Positions 1 through 8,285 are shown, counted from the stretch's first letter. The stretch: DNA of 11,516 bases from Deltaproteobacteria bacterium (GCA_021778975.1 JAJYBO010000072.1:1-11516), one strand, 5' to 3'. A program made the numbers and translations. The notes: generated by a model from the letters alone, not told the origin.

Positions 1-76
1 TTGAAAAATGCTCCTTGTCCCACAGATAATGGTTCTTCACGCCATCTTCGCGTGGCAACCAGTTTAAATCGCTCAT
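1..76 (-). CDS. N-terminal start of an unidentified protein, cut by the left window edge
   Basis: An ATG at 76-74 opens a frame that stays open to the window edge, giving 25 residues that begin MSDLNWLPREDGVKNHYLWD. The start is supported by an AGGAG at 88-84, seven bases upstream, and by an ATGA overlap in which this ATG shares four bases with the stop codon of the membrane Fe-S protein upstream. That overlap implies translational coupling and membership of the same operon. The visible residues carry no signal peptide, membrane segment or diagnostic motif. Given the neighbours, a CoA-ester pathway enzyme is plausible (a BamA-type ring hydrolase or an acyl-CoA dehydrogenase are guesses), but the function is unknown from this sequence. 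Confidence 0.7.
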   Translation of the reverse strand, partial: MSDLNWLPREDGVKNHYLWDKEHFS

Positions 77-2235
77 TGGTGTTCTCCTTTTGACTTACCA
101 GTTAATTGTTCGTTGTTCCCGCTTCGCGCCATGTATCTTTCGACAAGTTCAGCAATATCCAGCGTCCTGATTTTCTCTTCCTTACCCAGCGTTTTCATGC
201 CGTCTTCGATCATGGTCAGGCAGAAAGGACATCCCACCGCAACACCGGACACCTCAAGATTGACAATTTCTTCCGCACGCTCCACGTTGATTCGTTTGCC
301 GATATTCTCTTCCATCCACATCCGTCCACCGCCGGCGCCGCAACAAAAGCTTTCACGGCCTTGCCGCCCCAGTTCCCTGAATCCACCGTTCCCGACCACA
401 GACCGCAAAACCGCTCTCGGGGCGTCATAAACGTTGTTGTAACGTCCCAGATAGCAGGGATCGTGATAGGTCAGCATCCCCGCCGGAGACGGCCTCAATC
501 TGATCTTTCCCTCCTCAATAAGCCGGTGGATGAACTCGGAATGATGAATGACCTCATAATTGCCGCCAAGCTGCGGATAATCGTGCTTGAGCGCATTCAG
601 ACAATGCGGACAGGCTGTAAGGATTTTCTTGACCTTGTAATTGTTCAGGGTTTCGATGTTTTCCCGCGCCATTGTCTGAAACAGCATTTCATTGCCCACC
701 CGTCTGGCAAAATCTCCCGTACATTTTTCCTCTACGCCCAGAATCGAAAATCGGACGCCCGCCATTTGCAGAATTTTGACGATGCTCATCGAAACTTTTT
801 TGGCCCGGTCATCGAAGGCGCCGGCGCATCCGACCCAGAAGAGATAATCAACATCCGAATCCTCCGCCATGGTGTTGACGCCCAGTCCTTTGGCCCAGTC
901 GGCGCGTTTATCATAGCCGATGCCCCACGGATTACCGTTGTACTCAAGCCCCTTGAGAGCGATATTCAGCTCACTGGGATACGTTTCCGCTATCAGGGTC
1001 TGCCCCTGCCGCATGGCGATGATTCTGGGCACATGCTCGATGGTCACCGGGCAGATTTCTTCGCAGGCGCGGCAGGTTGTACAGGCCCAGAGCGTGTCTT
1101 CCGCAATAACATCACCGATCAGCCGTTTCTTACTGTCAAGGCCGGCGCGTTCCTCTTTGAGTTTTTCGATTTCTTCGGCATTTTCACACCGCCGAATGAC
1201 GGTGGTCAGCCGCGCCCTTTTGATGATATGGCCCGTGTTCTCAAACAGCTCTTTTTTAAGATTGTCGTTGAAATCATGCAGATTCAGCGGTTTCTCCGTC
1301 ACATAAGCCGGACAGACATCTTTGCACCGTCCGCATTCGGTGCAGGTGTAAAGATCCAGGCCCTGTTTCCAGTTAAGCTGGTGGATGTGGTTGATTCCCA
1401 GGGATTCTTCCTCCCAGGCAGTCTCATTTTCCAGATCCAGCAATCTGGGCTTTTCGTGAGGATAGCCCAGGCTCTTAAAAAAGACATTGGGCAGCGCGGT
1501 AATCACATGAAAATGCTTGCCAGTTGGCAGAATATTCAAAAATATCAACTGGGCGCAGATATGAGTCCAGAACATGGCGATCATAATCGCCGTCGTGGCC
1601 TGCAGGCTCAGCCCCGAAATCAGTCCGGCGGCAACCGCCGATACCGGCGTCCACATAAACTCTGAACCATATACCTGACTTTTCAGATAATGAATTTTTT
1701 CAGGGGTATTGAATAACAGCACCAGGTTATGCCGCGCACCGTCCAGCAGAAGATCCGAAACCATCAGAATCCCGATCAGCACTAAAACCAGATAAGCTTC
1801 AAAGGTGTTGTGCAGGCGTTTGGGCTTCATAATGGCGCGACGATAAATGGCCCACAGAATCATCGCCAGAACGATCCCTTCCATCAGGTCTTTCATGGCG
1901 ACATAGACATATCCCGCCAGATGTCCTTCTCCCAGAAACGGAAGCTCGAATCCTCGCTGAAATCCCTCGCCGTAAAGGGTAATGCTGCGAATCAATAGAA
2001 TACAGAATCCCCAGAAGATGAATGCGTGCATCAGCCCGGAACTTCGCTCTTTTTCCCTTCCGATCAGGCGCTTCTGACCAATGGCCAGAATGATCATGTG
2101 TTTGAGACGCTCCGGAAGATGATCGGTGCGATGCGCCGGTTCGAGCGCCGCCAGCAACTGAATTTTCTGGATCATCGTGGAGATGAAAACACCCAGTGCA
2201 ACGACAATGACGATAAACATCAACAGGGGATTCAT
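73..2235 (-). CDS. Membrane-bound Fe-S/CCG-domain oxidoreductase, EMO-like (ETF:menaquinone oxidoreductase)
   Basis: This 720-residue protein probably passes electrons between ETF and the membrane quinone pool. Residues 1-240 hold about five or six hydrophobic segments (around 4-25, 68-88, 108-132, 144-166 and 196-238) with histidines inside or near them (H70, H225, H241, H243) that could bind heme b, as in NarI-like cytochromes. The cytoplasmic part has two [4Fe-4S] motifs of CxxCxxCxxxC form (C298/301/304/308 and C385/388/391/395), then two CCG domains of the HdrB/HdrD type (C470, C505, C542, C545; and C594, C631-C632, C669, C672). In the first CCG domain the usual CC pair is KC (K504-C505). 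The ATG start has a GAGG six bases upstream and lies 67 bp after etfA, so ETF is the likely partner. Membrane Fe-S/CCG proteins encoded beside etfBA in Geobacter and Syntrophus relatives are described as EMO. The family call is firm; the quinone role is inferred from the family and neighbours. Confidence 0.88.
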   Translation of the reverse strand: MNPLLMFIVIVVALGVFISTMIQKIQLLAALEPAHRTDHLPERLKHMIILAIGQKRLIGREKERSSGLMHAFIFWGFCILLIRSITLYGEGFQRGFELPFLGEGHLAGYVYVAMKDLMEGIVLAMILWAIYRRAIMKPKRLHNTFEAYLVLVLIGILMVSDLLLDGARHNLVLLFNTPEKIHYLKSQVYGSEFMWTPVSAVAAGLISGLSLQATTAIMIAMFWTHICAQLIFLNILPTGKHFHVITALPNVFFKSLGYPHEKPRLLDLENETAWEEESLGINHIHQLNWKQGLDLYTCTECGRCKDVCPAYVTEKPLNLHDFNDNLKKELFENTGHIIKRARLTTVIRRCENAEEIEKLKEERAGLDSKKRLIGDVIAEDTLWACTTCRACEEICPVTIEHVPRIIAMRQGQTLIAETYPSELNIALKGLEYNGNPWGIGYDKRADWAKGLGVNTMAEDSDVDYLFWVGCAGAFDDRAKKVSMSIVKILQMAGVRFSILGVEEKCTGDFARRVGNEMLFQTMARENIETLNNYKVKKILTACPHCLNALKHDYPQLGGNYEVIHHSEFIHRLIEEGKIRLRPSPAGMLTYHDPCYLGRYNNVYDAPRAVLRSVVGNGGFRELGRQGRESFCCGAGGGRMWMEENIGKRINVERAEEIVNLEVSGVAVGCPFCLTMIEDGMKTLGKEEKIRTLDIAELVERYMARSGNNEQLTGKSKGEHQ

Positions 2236-2302
2236 AAATTCCTCATTTTATAGCGATATTATCCTGGTGTCCGGTGAATGCCGGATGTTGATGCAATTCA
2301 AA

Positions 2303-3262
2303 TCAACCTCTCAATTTCTTGATTTCCTGTCGGAGAATCGGCACCACCTCGAACAAATCTCCGACAATTCCATAATCGGCCGCGTTGAATATCGGCGCTT
2401 CGGGATCCTTATTGACGGCCAGAATCACTTTCGAGCCTTTCATCCCCGCCAGATGCTGGATGGCTCCGGAAATACCGATGGCCATATAGAGAGAAGGCGC
2501 CACGATTTTTCCGGTCTGACCAACCTGTTTGTAATGAGGCATCAAACCGGCATCCACCATGGCGCGCGTAGAGCCAAGACCGGCTTTCAAATCATCGGCC
2601 AGACCTTTCACAAGGTCAATACCGGCCTGATCCCTGACCCCGCGGCCCACCGATACGACCACACCGGCGTCACCCAGATCAATTTCACCGCTTTCTTCAG
2701 ATACAATCTGGCGGATAACGGCCTTGAGGTCGGCCGCCGGCGGGGGCAGTTTCACCATGTTCTCGCTTCCAGTAACGTCTTCGGTCGCCTCGAAAGCGCC
2801 AGCCCTGACAACCGCCACGAGCTGCCCGCCAGGAACTGCGACACGCTGGAGTACTTTATTGGTGATTGCCGGACGGATCACTTCAATGCCGCCGTCCTGA
2901 AGCTTCACATCCGTAATATCGGTCGCACACGCAGCGTTCAGTTGCGCCGCGACCCGCGGCGCAACCGCCTTGCCGCTTTCGGAAAACCCAAACCAGATCA
3001 AGTCCGCGCCAAACTGTTTGGCTGCGTTCACAACACAGGATGCGAAGGGGCCGGCTGAAAACAGCTTCAGTCCGGGATCATCGGCAATATACTGCGTGCT
3101 GGAACCGGCTTTTGCCAGATCGGGGACCAGCGATCCGATATTGTCGCCCATCGCTACCACGGCGGCCTCCGCTCCGATCGCTTTGGCTTTTGACAGAAGT
3201 TGCGCCGTGCTGCTTTTCAGCACGCCCTGTTTGATATCTGCAATGACGAGTACTTTGGTCAT
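2303..3262 (-). CDS. etfA: Electron transfer flavoprotein alpha subunit
   Basis: EtfA forms a heterodimer with EtfB and carries FAD, moving electrons between acyl-CoA dehydrogenases or other flavin donors and a membrane or soluble acceptor. The 319-residue protein has the normal EtfA length and no extra N-terminal ferredoxin domain. The C-terminal FAD domain (about 200-319) is classical: VGRGV at 205-209, [20 protein letters not shown] at 246-265, AIQHLAG at 267-273 and NKDPEAPIF at 284-292. The ATG start follows a GAGGAAA Shine-Dalgarno sequence about ten bases upstream. It lies 62 bp after etfB and 67 bp before the EMO-like gene. From sequence alone I cannot tell whether this ETF is simple or bifurcating. 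Confidence 0.96.
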   Translation of the reverse strand: MTKVLVIADIKQGVLKSSTAQLLSKAKAIGAEAAVVAMGDNIGSLVPDLAKAGSSTQYIADDPGLKLFSAGPFASCVVNAAKQFGADLIWFGFSESGKAVAPRVAAQLNAACATDITDVKLQDGGIEVIRPAITNKVLQRVAVPGGQLVAVVRAGAFEATEDVTGSENMVKLPPPAADLKAVIRQIVSEESGEIDLGDAGVVVSVGRGVRDQAGIDLVKGLADDLKAGLGSTRAMVDAGLMPHYKQVGQTGKIVAPSLYMAIGISGAIQHLAGMKGSKVILAVNKDPEAPIFNAADYGIVGDLFEVVPILRQEIKKLRG

Positions 3263-3324
3263 GATGTTATTTCCTCACATGAATGCGGTTTGTATCCGAT
3301 CTTCTCCATTAATGACATGGCGCG

Positions 3325-4110
3325 TTACAGCACCTTCGTTTCACTGGCCAGGAGACCAACCACCTGAGCAGTGATCGCAGCGGCGTCTCCTTCGAATTTT
3401 CGGCCGCTCTTGCGCGCTTCCGGTGCAATGAATTCAACGATCTTCGATTTTGGCCCGACACTTCTGATTTCTTCCGTCGAAGTACCAAGCGCCGCCAGGT
3501 CCATGACGTCAATAGGCATTTTCTTTGCCATCATGATGCCGCGTGTTTGCGGCAACCGCGGTACATTGATGGCCACATCCACTGTCACCACGGCTGGCAG
3601 CGTCAGTTCAACAATTTCCGTTCCACCGTCTCCCAGTCGGGATGCTTTAATGTGCGTGTCATCCACCACTTCGATGGCGATGACATTGCTGACACAAGGC
3701 AATCCCAGATATTCCGCCAGAATGATACCCGTCTGACCGCTGTCCGTATCCTGAGCCTGTTTGCCGGTGATGACCAGATCATAGACCCCTTTTTCGTAAA
3801 CCTTTTGCAGTACTTTGGCGTACATAAAAGAATCCGCACCGTCCAGTGCGGCGTCTTCAATCTGAATAGCGTTCTTGATCCCCATGGCAAATCCCCTGCG
3901 GATAATCTTCACTGTGTCTTCACCCCCACCAATACTCACCATGGTGGTTTCCGCATGGTGGTTTTCTTTCAACTGGATGGAGGTCTCCACCGCGTTTTCA
4001 TCCCACGCATTCATGACATACTGCATTCCTTCCTGAACAATGGCCCCATCCTTCACCCGCATGTTCAATTCCACGTCAACGACTTTTTTCACAGTTGTCA
4101 GAATCTTCAC
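3325..4110 (-). CDS. etfB: Electron transfer flavoprotein beta subunit
   Basis: EtfB is the partner of EtfA and binds AMP, or a second FAD in bifurcating ETFs. The 261-residue protein starts with the family opening TTVKKVVDVELN, has the MNAWDENAVETS segment (33-44), a nucleotide-binding stretch QDTDSGQTG (120-128), and the EtfB signature region from LPAVVTVD (171) to AKKMPI (195-200). The start is GTG at 4110-4108, chosen because an ideal AGGAGG (4121-4116) sits five bases upstream and the family N-terminus begins exactly there. The gene follows the MvhD gene after a 150-bp gap, the largest in the window, so the ETF genes may form a semi-independent module within the same operon. Confidence 0.96.
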   Translation of the reverse strand: MKILTTVKKVVDVELNMRVKDGAIVQEGMQYVMNAWDENAVETSIQLKENHHAETTMVSIGGGEDTVKIIRRGFAMGIKNAIQIEDAALDGADSFMYAKVLQKVYEKGVYDLVITGKQAQDTDSGQTGIILAEYLGLPCVSNVIAIEVVDDTHIKASRLGDGGTEIVELTLPAVVTVDVAINVPRLPQTRGIMMAKKMPIDVMDLAALGTSTEEIRSVGPKSKIVEFIAPEARKSGRKFEGDAAAITAQVVGLLASETKVL

Positions 4111-4260
4111 GTTGTCCTCCTGATATTTGATATTGCTTGAATCCGGCCATATTCCGGGTCAACTCCGGACCAGCCGAACAACCACTCTTTGTTTAACATT
4201 CCGTTCAAAGACACTCTACTGAATCCGTATTTCGAATTCCCCCGGATGTCAGGAAAGCGC
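4111..4260 (-). other. 150-bp spacer between the Hdr/Mvh block and the ETF block
   Basis: This is the longest non-coding stretch in the window. It contains the strong etfB ribosome binding site (4116-4121) and a short inverted repeat: TCCGG at 4153-4157 pairs with CCGGA at 4165-4169 around a seven-base loop. There is no U-run after the hairpin in the direction of transcription, so it does not look like an intrinsic terminator. A TTGACC hexamer occurs near the hairpin, but no convincing -10 box follows at 16-18 bases. An RNA-processing or stability site, or an internal promoter of unusual type, remains possible. Confidence 0.35.
4116..4121 (-). promoter_or_regulatory. Ribosome binding site of etfB
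   Basis: AGGAGG lies five bases before the GTG at 4110-4108. It is the evidence that fixes a GTG rather than an internal ATG as the etfB start. Confidence 0.85.
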
Positions 4261-5097
4261 TCATTTCTCTTTGGTATTTCTGCTGAGCATTCTTTCTTTT
4301 TCGGAGACCGGCGGCGGGACCGGACGGTCTGAAATTTTCGTTGCCGCACCAAAACGCGGGGGACAGGCCTCGACACAGGCGCCGCATTTGATACACTTGT
4401 CCTGATTGATGAAATGGATCCGGTTCTTTCCCCCGTCAATGGCTTCCGCCGGACATCTTCTCTGACAAATCATGCACGCCTGACACTTTTCCGGATCAAT
4501 GTAGTATGAGACAACCTTGTCCAGCAACTCATCAATCTCTTCGCGGGTGTAAAAATCGGTATATGCGTTCGGATCTGTCAGGCGCGTCGCCAGCTTCTCG
4601 TTCTTCATCACCTTGATGTAGGGGATCAGCTTTCGAACTTCCACCAATCTGGATTTCAACGTGTTGCTGTTAACACCCGATTCACTTCCCAGGGACCCCA
4701 GTCCCTTGATCTGACGGATAAAATCATCCACAACCTCGACAAAGACATTTCCTTCGCTTCCGGACATAAACTCGATCCGCAATCTCGCCGGATCCAGGCC
4801 CAGACGTTCCATGATTTTCCGGCACAAAAGCGTCATGTTGAGTGCGTGATAATTGCCATGCGTTACATAATTACATTCATTCAGCCGGCATCCGCCGATA
4901 AACACCCCGTCAATTCCGTTCGAAAATGCCCTGAGAACAAATTCCAGATCAACCCTGCCGGAACACATGACGCGAATCAATCTGATTTCACTTGAATATT
5001 GCAGTCTGGAAACTCCAGCCAGGTCAGCAGCGCCGTACGTTCACCAATGGCAAACAAAACCCAGTATTCTCGGTTTAAATTTGAGTTCCGCACTCAT
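4261..5097 (-). CDS. mvhD: Selenocysteine-containing MvhD/BamF-like protein fused to a 2[4Fe-4S] ferredoxin domain
   Basis: MvhD-type proteins carry a [2Fe-2S] cluster and deliver electrons to the flavin of HdrA. The frame begins at ATG 5097-5095, passes an in-frame UGA at 5041-5043 and ends at 4261, giving 278 residues with Sec19. Before the UGA it reads ILGFVCHW and after it TYGAADLAGVSRLQY, the normal MvhD N-terminus, in which the UGA falls on the second cysteine of the CxxC cluster motif (C16-H-W-U19). Further cysteines at 45, 70 and 75 fit the MvhD domain. Residues 205-245 hold two CxxCxxCxxxC motifs (C205/208/211/215 and C235/238/241/245). The ATG overlaps the hdrA stop codon as ATGA and has a full GGAGGTGA six bases upstream. 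Reading from a later start at 4980 would lose the cluster motif. BamF of class II benzoyl-CoA reductase has this MvhD-like type. Confidence 0.92.
5006..5018 (-). promoter_or_regulatory. Putative bacterial SECIS hairpin of the mvhD gene
   Basis: Downstream of the UGA at 5041-5043 the transcript can form a five-pair stem, CUGGA (5018-5014) with UCCAG (5010-5006), around a GUU loop. The stem begins 23 bases after the UGA and the loop G is at +28, within the range seen for bacterial SECIS elements, which lie inside the coding sequence and carry a G in the apical loop. Found by eye; not folded by program. Confidence 0.6.
5041..5043 (-). other. UGA selenocysteine codon (Sec19 of MvhD)
   Basis: This in-frame TGA stands between CHW and TYGAADLAG, at the place of a cluster-ligand cysteine in MvhD homologues. 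Similarity continues on both sides without a frame change, and the upstream part has its own ideal ribosome binding site and ATG. Confidence 0.9.
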
Positions 5098-8000
5098 TCG
5101 CTCTCACCTCCATTAATGACGACTTCGTGATCCTTTGCCGCATCAATCTGGCTCAACATCTCGTCATCCGTAAAATGCTTTAGGAAAATAGCGCCGGTCG
5201 GACATTTGGCGTTACACAGACCGTCTCCCTTACAGAGAACCGGGTTGACAACGGCTTTTTTACCCTGCCGCGTCTCCCGAAGCTCAACGGCGCCGTAGAG
5301 ACAGGCCGTCATGCAGGCGCCGCATCCCATGCACTTTTTTTCCATCACCTCGCAAACAGAGCCTGAAGCTGTAACCGTATCTCGCGATAACAATGTCAAA
5401 ACCCGACCGGCGGCTCCGTATGCTTGATTGATCGTTTCGGTGATGTGCTTGGGATAATGGGCCATACCACAAAGATATACACCGTCCGCACCAAACTCGA
5501 CGGGTCTCAGTTTCACATGGGCTTCCTTGAAAAAACCATCCGGGCTCAGGGTGACCTTGAACAGTCCGGCGATTTCCTGCGTATCCGCCGCCGGAACAAT
5601 GGCCGCCGCCAGGGAGACGATGTCCGCAGTGATCTCCAGTTCCCGCCCCAGCACCGGATCCATCACAGTGACCTTGAGTACCGATTTACCGCCTTCTTTG
5701 GCGGCTTCCACCCTCGGTGTATTCTCCGGCGGGTCATAGCGGATAAACCGGACTTCCCTGTCCGCCGCTTCGCGGTAGTAATCCTCACTGTATCCGTAAG
5801 TCCTCATGTCCCTGAAGAGGATATAAATGTACATCGTCGGATTCAGCGCTTTCAGTTTCAGAGCGTTCTTGATTGCGTGGGTGCAGCAGATTCGGCTACA
5901 GTAATTTCGGTCTTCATTGCGGCAGCCGACACACTGGATCATCACCAGACTCTCTGCGCCCGTCACCGTTTCATCTCCCGCAGCGATTTTCCCCTCCAGC
6001 TCCAGGTGGGTTATGACCCTGTCATCTTCTCCGTAAAGATACTCCGTGGGACGGTGGACATCGGCGCCAACCGCGATAACGGTCGCCCCATGCCTGATCT
6101 CGATATCCCTGCCTTCGGATTGCACACGGGTCACAAAATTTCCGATATAACCGGTCGCCTTCGTGATTGCAGCGCGTGCATAAACATGTATTTGGGGATG
6201 CCGGTAAACTTTTTGCGCCAGTTCCTGCACATAGCCCTGGACATCCAGACCTTCCAGCGTGGAATGGAGCTTTCGGGCCATTCCTCCCAATTCCGCCGCC
6301 TTTTCCAAGAGATAAACTTCATGTCCCTGACTGACGATGGAAAGCGCACAGGTCATACCGGCAACTCCGCCGCCAACCACCAGCGCCCGCCTGTCCACCG
6401 GCAGATCGAATTCCTGCAACGGTTGCAGGTGGCAGGCGCGCGCCACCGCCATTCGGACGATATCCTTCGCCTTTCGCGTAGCCGCTTCCTTTTCTCTGGA
6501 ATGAACCCATGAACAATGTTCCCGAATATTCGCCATTTCGTAATAGTACTGATTGATTCCAGCCTCCCGCAGTGTATCCCGGAACAGCGGCTCCAGTGTT
6601 CGGGGAGAGCAGGCGGCTACGACCACACGGTTCAGACCTTTTTCCCGGGTCATATCCGTGATCTGCTTGGCGGAATTCGTAGCGCATGAAAAAAGCTGCT
6701 CCTGCGCATACACTACATGCGGCAGGGTCAGCGCATATGCGACCGTGGACGGCACATCCACGATTCTTCCGATATTGGCCCCGCAATGACACACAAAGAC
6801 ACCAACCCGCGGCGCTTCCTGAGAAACATCCTTTTCCTGCGGATATACTCTTGCCCTGGCCAGTTTGCCGCGCCGGTAATCCAAAAGCTCGCCGCACTGG
6901 GCGCCCGCCCCGCTGGCCGAAAAGACCGATTCGGGAATATCCACCGGCCCCTGGAAACCACCGCTGACAAAAATTCCTGGGCGACTCGTCGCCATGGGGT
7001 TGATAAGCCCGGTCTTGCTGAAACCATGCGCATTGAGTTCGATGCCGAATATTCCAGCAAGTTCGCGATAATTCACCGGAGGGCTCAGTCCGACGGACAA
7101 CACCACCATGTCGAATTCTTCTTCTTTGACGCCATCGTCCGGGATGGCGTAGCGCACCGTAACATTTTTCGAGTCCGGGTTTTCCCTCACAATCGAGGTA
7201 TAGCTCCGGATAAAGCGGACTCCGGGAAGCTGTTCGGTTCTCTGAAAATACCGTTCGAAATCCTTGCCATGAGAACGCACATCGTTATGGAATATCGTGC
7301 ATTCGGCGCTGGCATCGTGATCTTTGGTCAAAATCACCTGTTTCTGGGCGTAGGTGCAGCATACGGACGAACAATAGCTGTGCCCGCCGGCGATTACCTG
7401 ACGAGAGCCGACACATTGAATCCAGGCGATCTTATGCGGATGCTTCAAGTCTGAGGATCGAAGGATTTCCCCCTGATACGGGCCGGTCGCGCAGAGCAGC
7501 CGTTCATAGTCCATACTGGTAACCACGTTTGCAAACTCACCGTAGCGGTATTCCGTCCTCACCCTGGGGTCGAACGGCTCCACCCCCAGCGCCAGAACGA
7601 TCGCCCCCACGCGGATTTCCAGTTTTTCCGGGACCTGTCTGAAATCAATGGCGTCCGCTTTGCAGATGCTTTCGCAGATCAGACATTTCTTTTCCTTGAG
7701 ATACAAACAGCTTTCATCAATATAGGTAATCAGCGGAATCGCCTGAGCGAAATACACATGAACGGCTTTGTTCTTCGAAATATTCTGATTGAACGGATCC
7801 GGATACCCCACCGGACAATATTCCACGCAACTGGTGCAACCCGTGCATTTGCTCTCGATGATATATCGGGGTTTTTCCCTCAGGGTTACGCTGAAATCGC
7901 CTGATGAACCCGACACGCTGTCCACTTCCGTATAAGACAAAATTTCAATATTGGGATGCCGGCCGACCTCGACCAGTTTGGGTGAAAGAATTCACATGGA

Positions 8001-8222
8001 GCAGTCGTTGGTCGGGAAGGTCTTGTCCAGTTGGGCCATATGGCCTCCGATGCTCGGCGCCTTGTCCACCAGATAAACCCTGAAACCGGCTGTGGCCAGG
8101 TCCAGAGATGCCTGAATGCCGCTGATGCCTCCCCCGACAACCATGATGTCGCCAAAATTTCCGCCTGCCGAAGATCGGCATATCTGCTGTATTTCGTTTA
8201 TCGGCAACACTTCTTTTTCCAT
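5094..8222 (-). CDS. hdrA: Selenocysteine-containing HdrA (BamE-like), electron-bifurcating flavin subunit with tandem HdrA modules
   Basis: HdrA carries the bifurcating FAD of heterodisulfide-reductase-type complexes and several Fe-S clusters. Read through the UGA at 7992-7994 it has 1042 residues with Sec77. Order: FAD site VVGGGISG (about 30-40); [19 protein letters not shown], where most homologues have Cys at the U; [4Fe-4S] C126/129/132/136; second cluster C172/C180/C183/C187; CVGSR and CSSVCC segments typical of HdrA. At about 473 a second HdrA-like module starts with [13 protein letters not shown], includes [11 protein letters not shown] and [12 protein letters not shown], and a second dinucleotide site VVGGGVAG near 616-623. 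This module lacks the Cys/Sec motif. The C-terminus has C964/967/970/974 and a last motif in which Asp1000 replaces one cysteine (C997, C1003, C1007). The ATG at 8222-8220 follows GGGAG; the gene lies 63 bp after the BamD-like gene and overlaps mvhD by 4 bp. Confidence 0.93.
5104..5111 (-). promoter_or_regulatory. Ribosome binding site of the mvhD gene
   Basis: GGAGGTGA, a perfect anti-Shine-Dalgarno match, lies inside the last codons of hdrA and six bases before the ATG at 5097. It decides that the MvhD protein begins upstream of the UGA. Confidence 0.9.
7959..7976 (-). promoter_or_regulatory. Putative bacterial SECIS hairpin of hdrA
   Basis: Sixteen bases after the UGA (7994-7992) the transcript can form a six-pair stem, CUGGUC (7976-7971) with GGCCGG (7964-7959), including two G-U pairs, around the loop GAGGUC. 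Spacing and the GGUC in the loop recall the E. coli fdhF SECIS, whose apical loop contains GGUCU. Found by eye; not folded by program. Confidence 0.68.
7992..7994 (-). other. UGA selenocysteine codon (Sec77 of HdrA)
   Basis: The TGA sits between TNDCSM and [15 protein letters not shown], exactly at the conserved cysteine that follows CSM/CSI in HdrA proteins. The frame is unchanged on both sides, so this is recoding and not a nonsense mutation or a gene split. Confidence 0.93.
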
Positions 8223-8285
8223 TTTTCGCTCCCTTGCACTGTTGTTGGCGTCGCTGCGTTCCGGTCCGTCAGACCTTCTTCACCG

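Noticed and set aside
106..1665. 519-codon open frame on the plus strand
   Set aside because: It lies wholly antisense to the membrane Fe-S protein, has no family motif or plausible start signal, and its composition is that of a reverse-strand shadow.
2177..3058. 293-codon plus-strand open frame opposite etfA
   Set aside because: Antisense to a well-conserved etfA; no recognisable domain.
4153..4169. Rho-independent terminator after the MvhD gene
   Set aside because: The stem has only five pairs and no U-run follows it in the direction of transcription.
4107..4439. 110-codon minus-strand open frame spanning the end of mvhD and the spacer
   Set aside because: Most of it is another frame of the MvhD ferredoxin domain; there is no ribosome binding site or similarity to support it.
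5424..6512. 362-codon plus-strand open frame opposite hdrA
   Set aside because: Antisense shadow of hdrA without motifs; the minus strand carries clear Fe-S and flavin motifs here.
7992..8222. Nonsense mutation or pseudogene in hdrA
   Set aside because: The stop is UGA precisely at a conserved Cys/Sec site, the frame is intact on both sides, and a SECIS-like hairpin follows; recoding explains it better.
8263..8275. Small inverted repeat GGTC/GACC between the BamD-like gene and hdrA
   Set aside because: Four pairs with a five-base loop is expected by chance and has no U-run.
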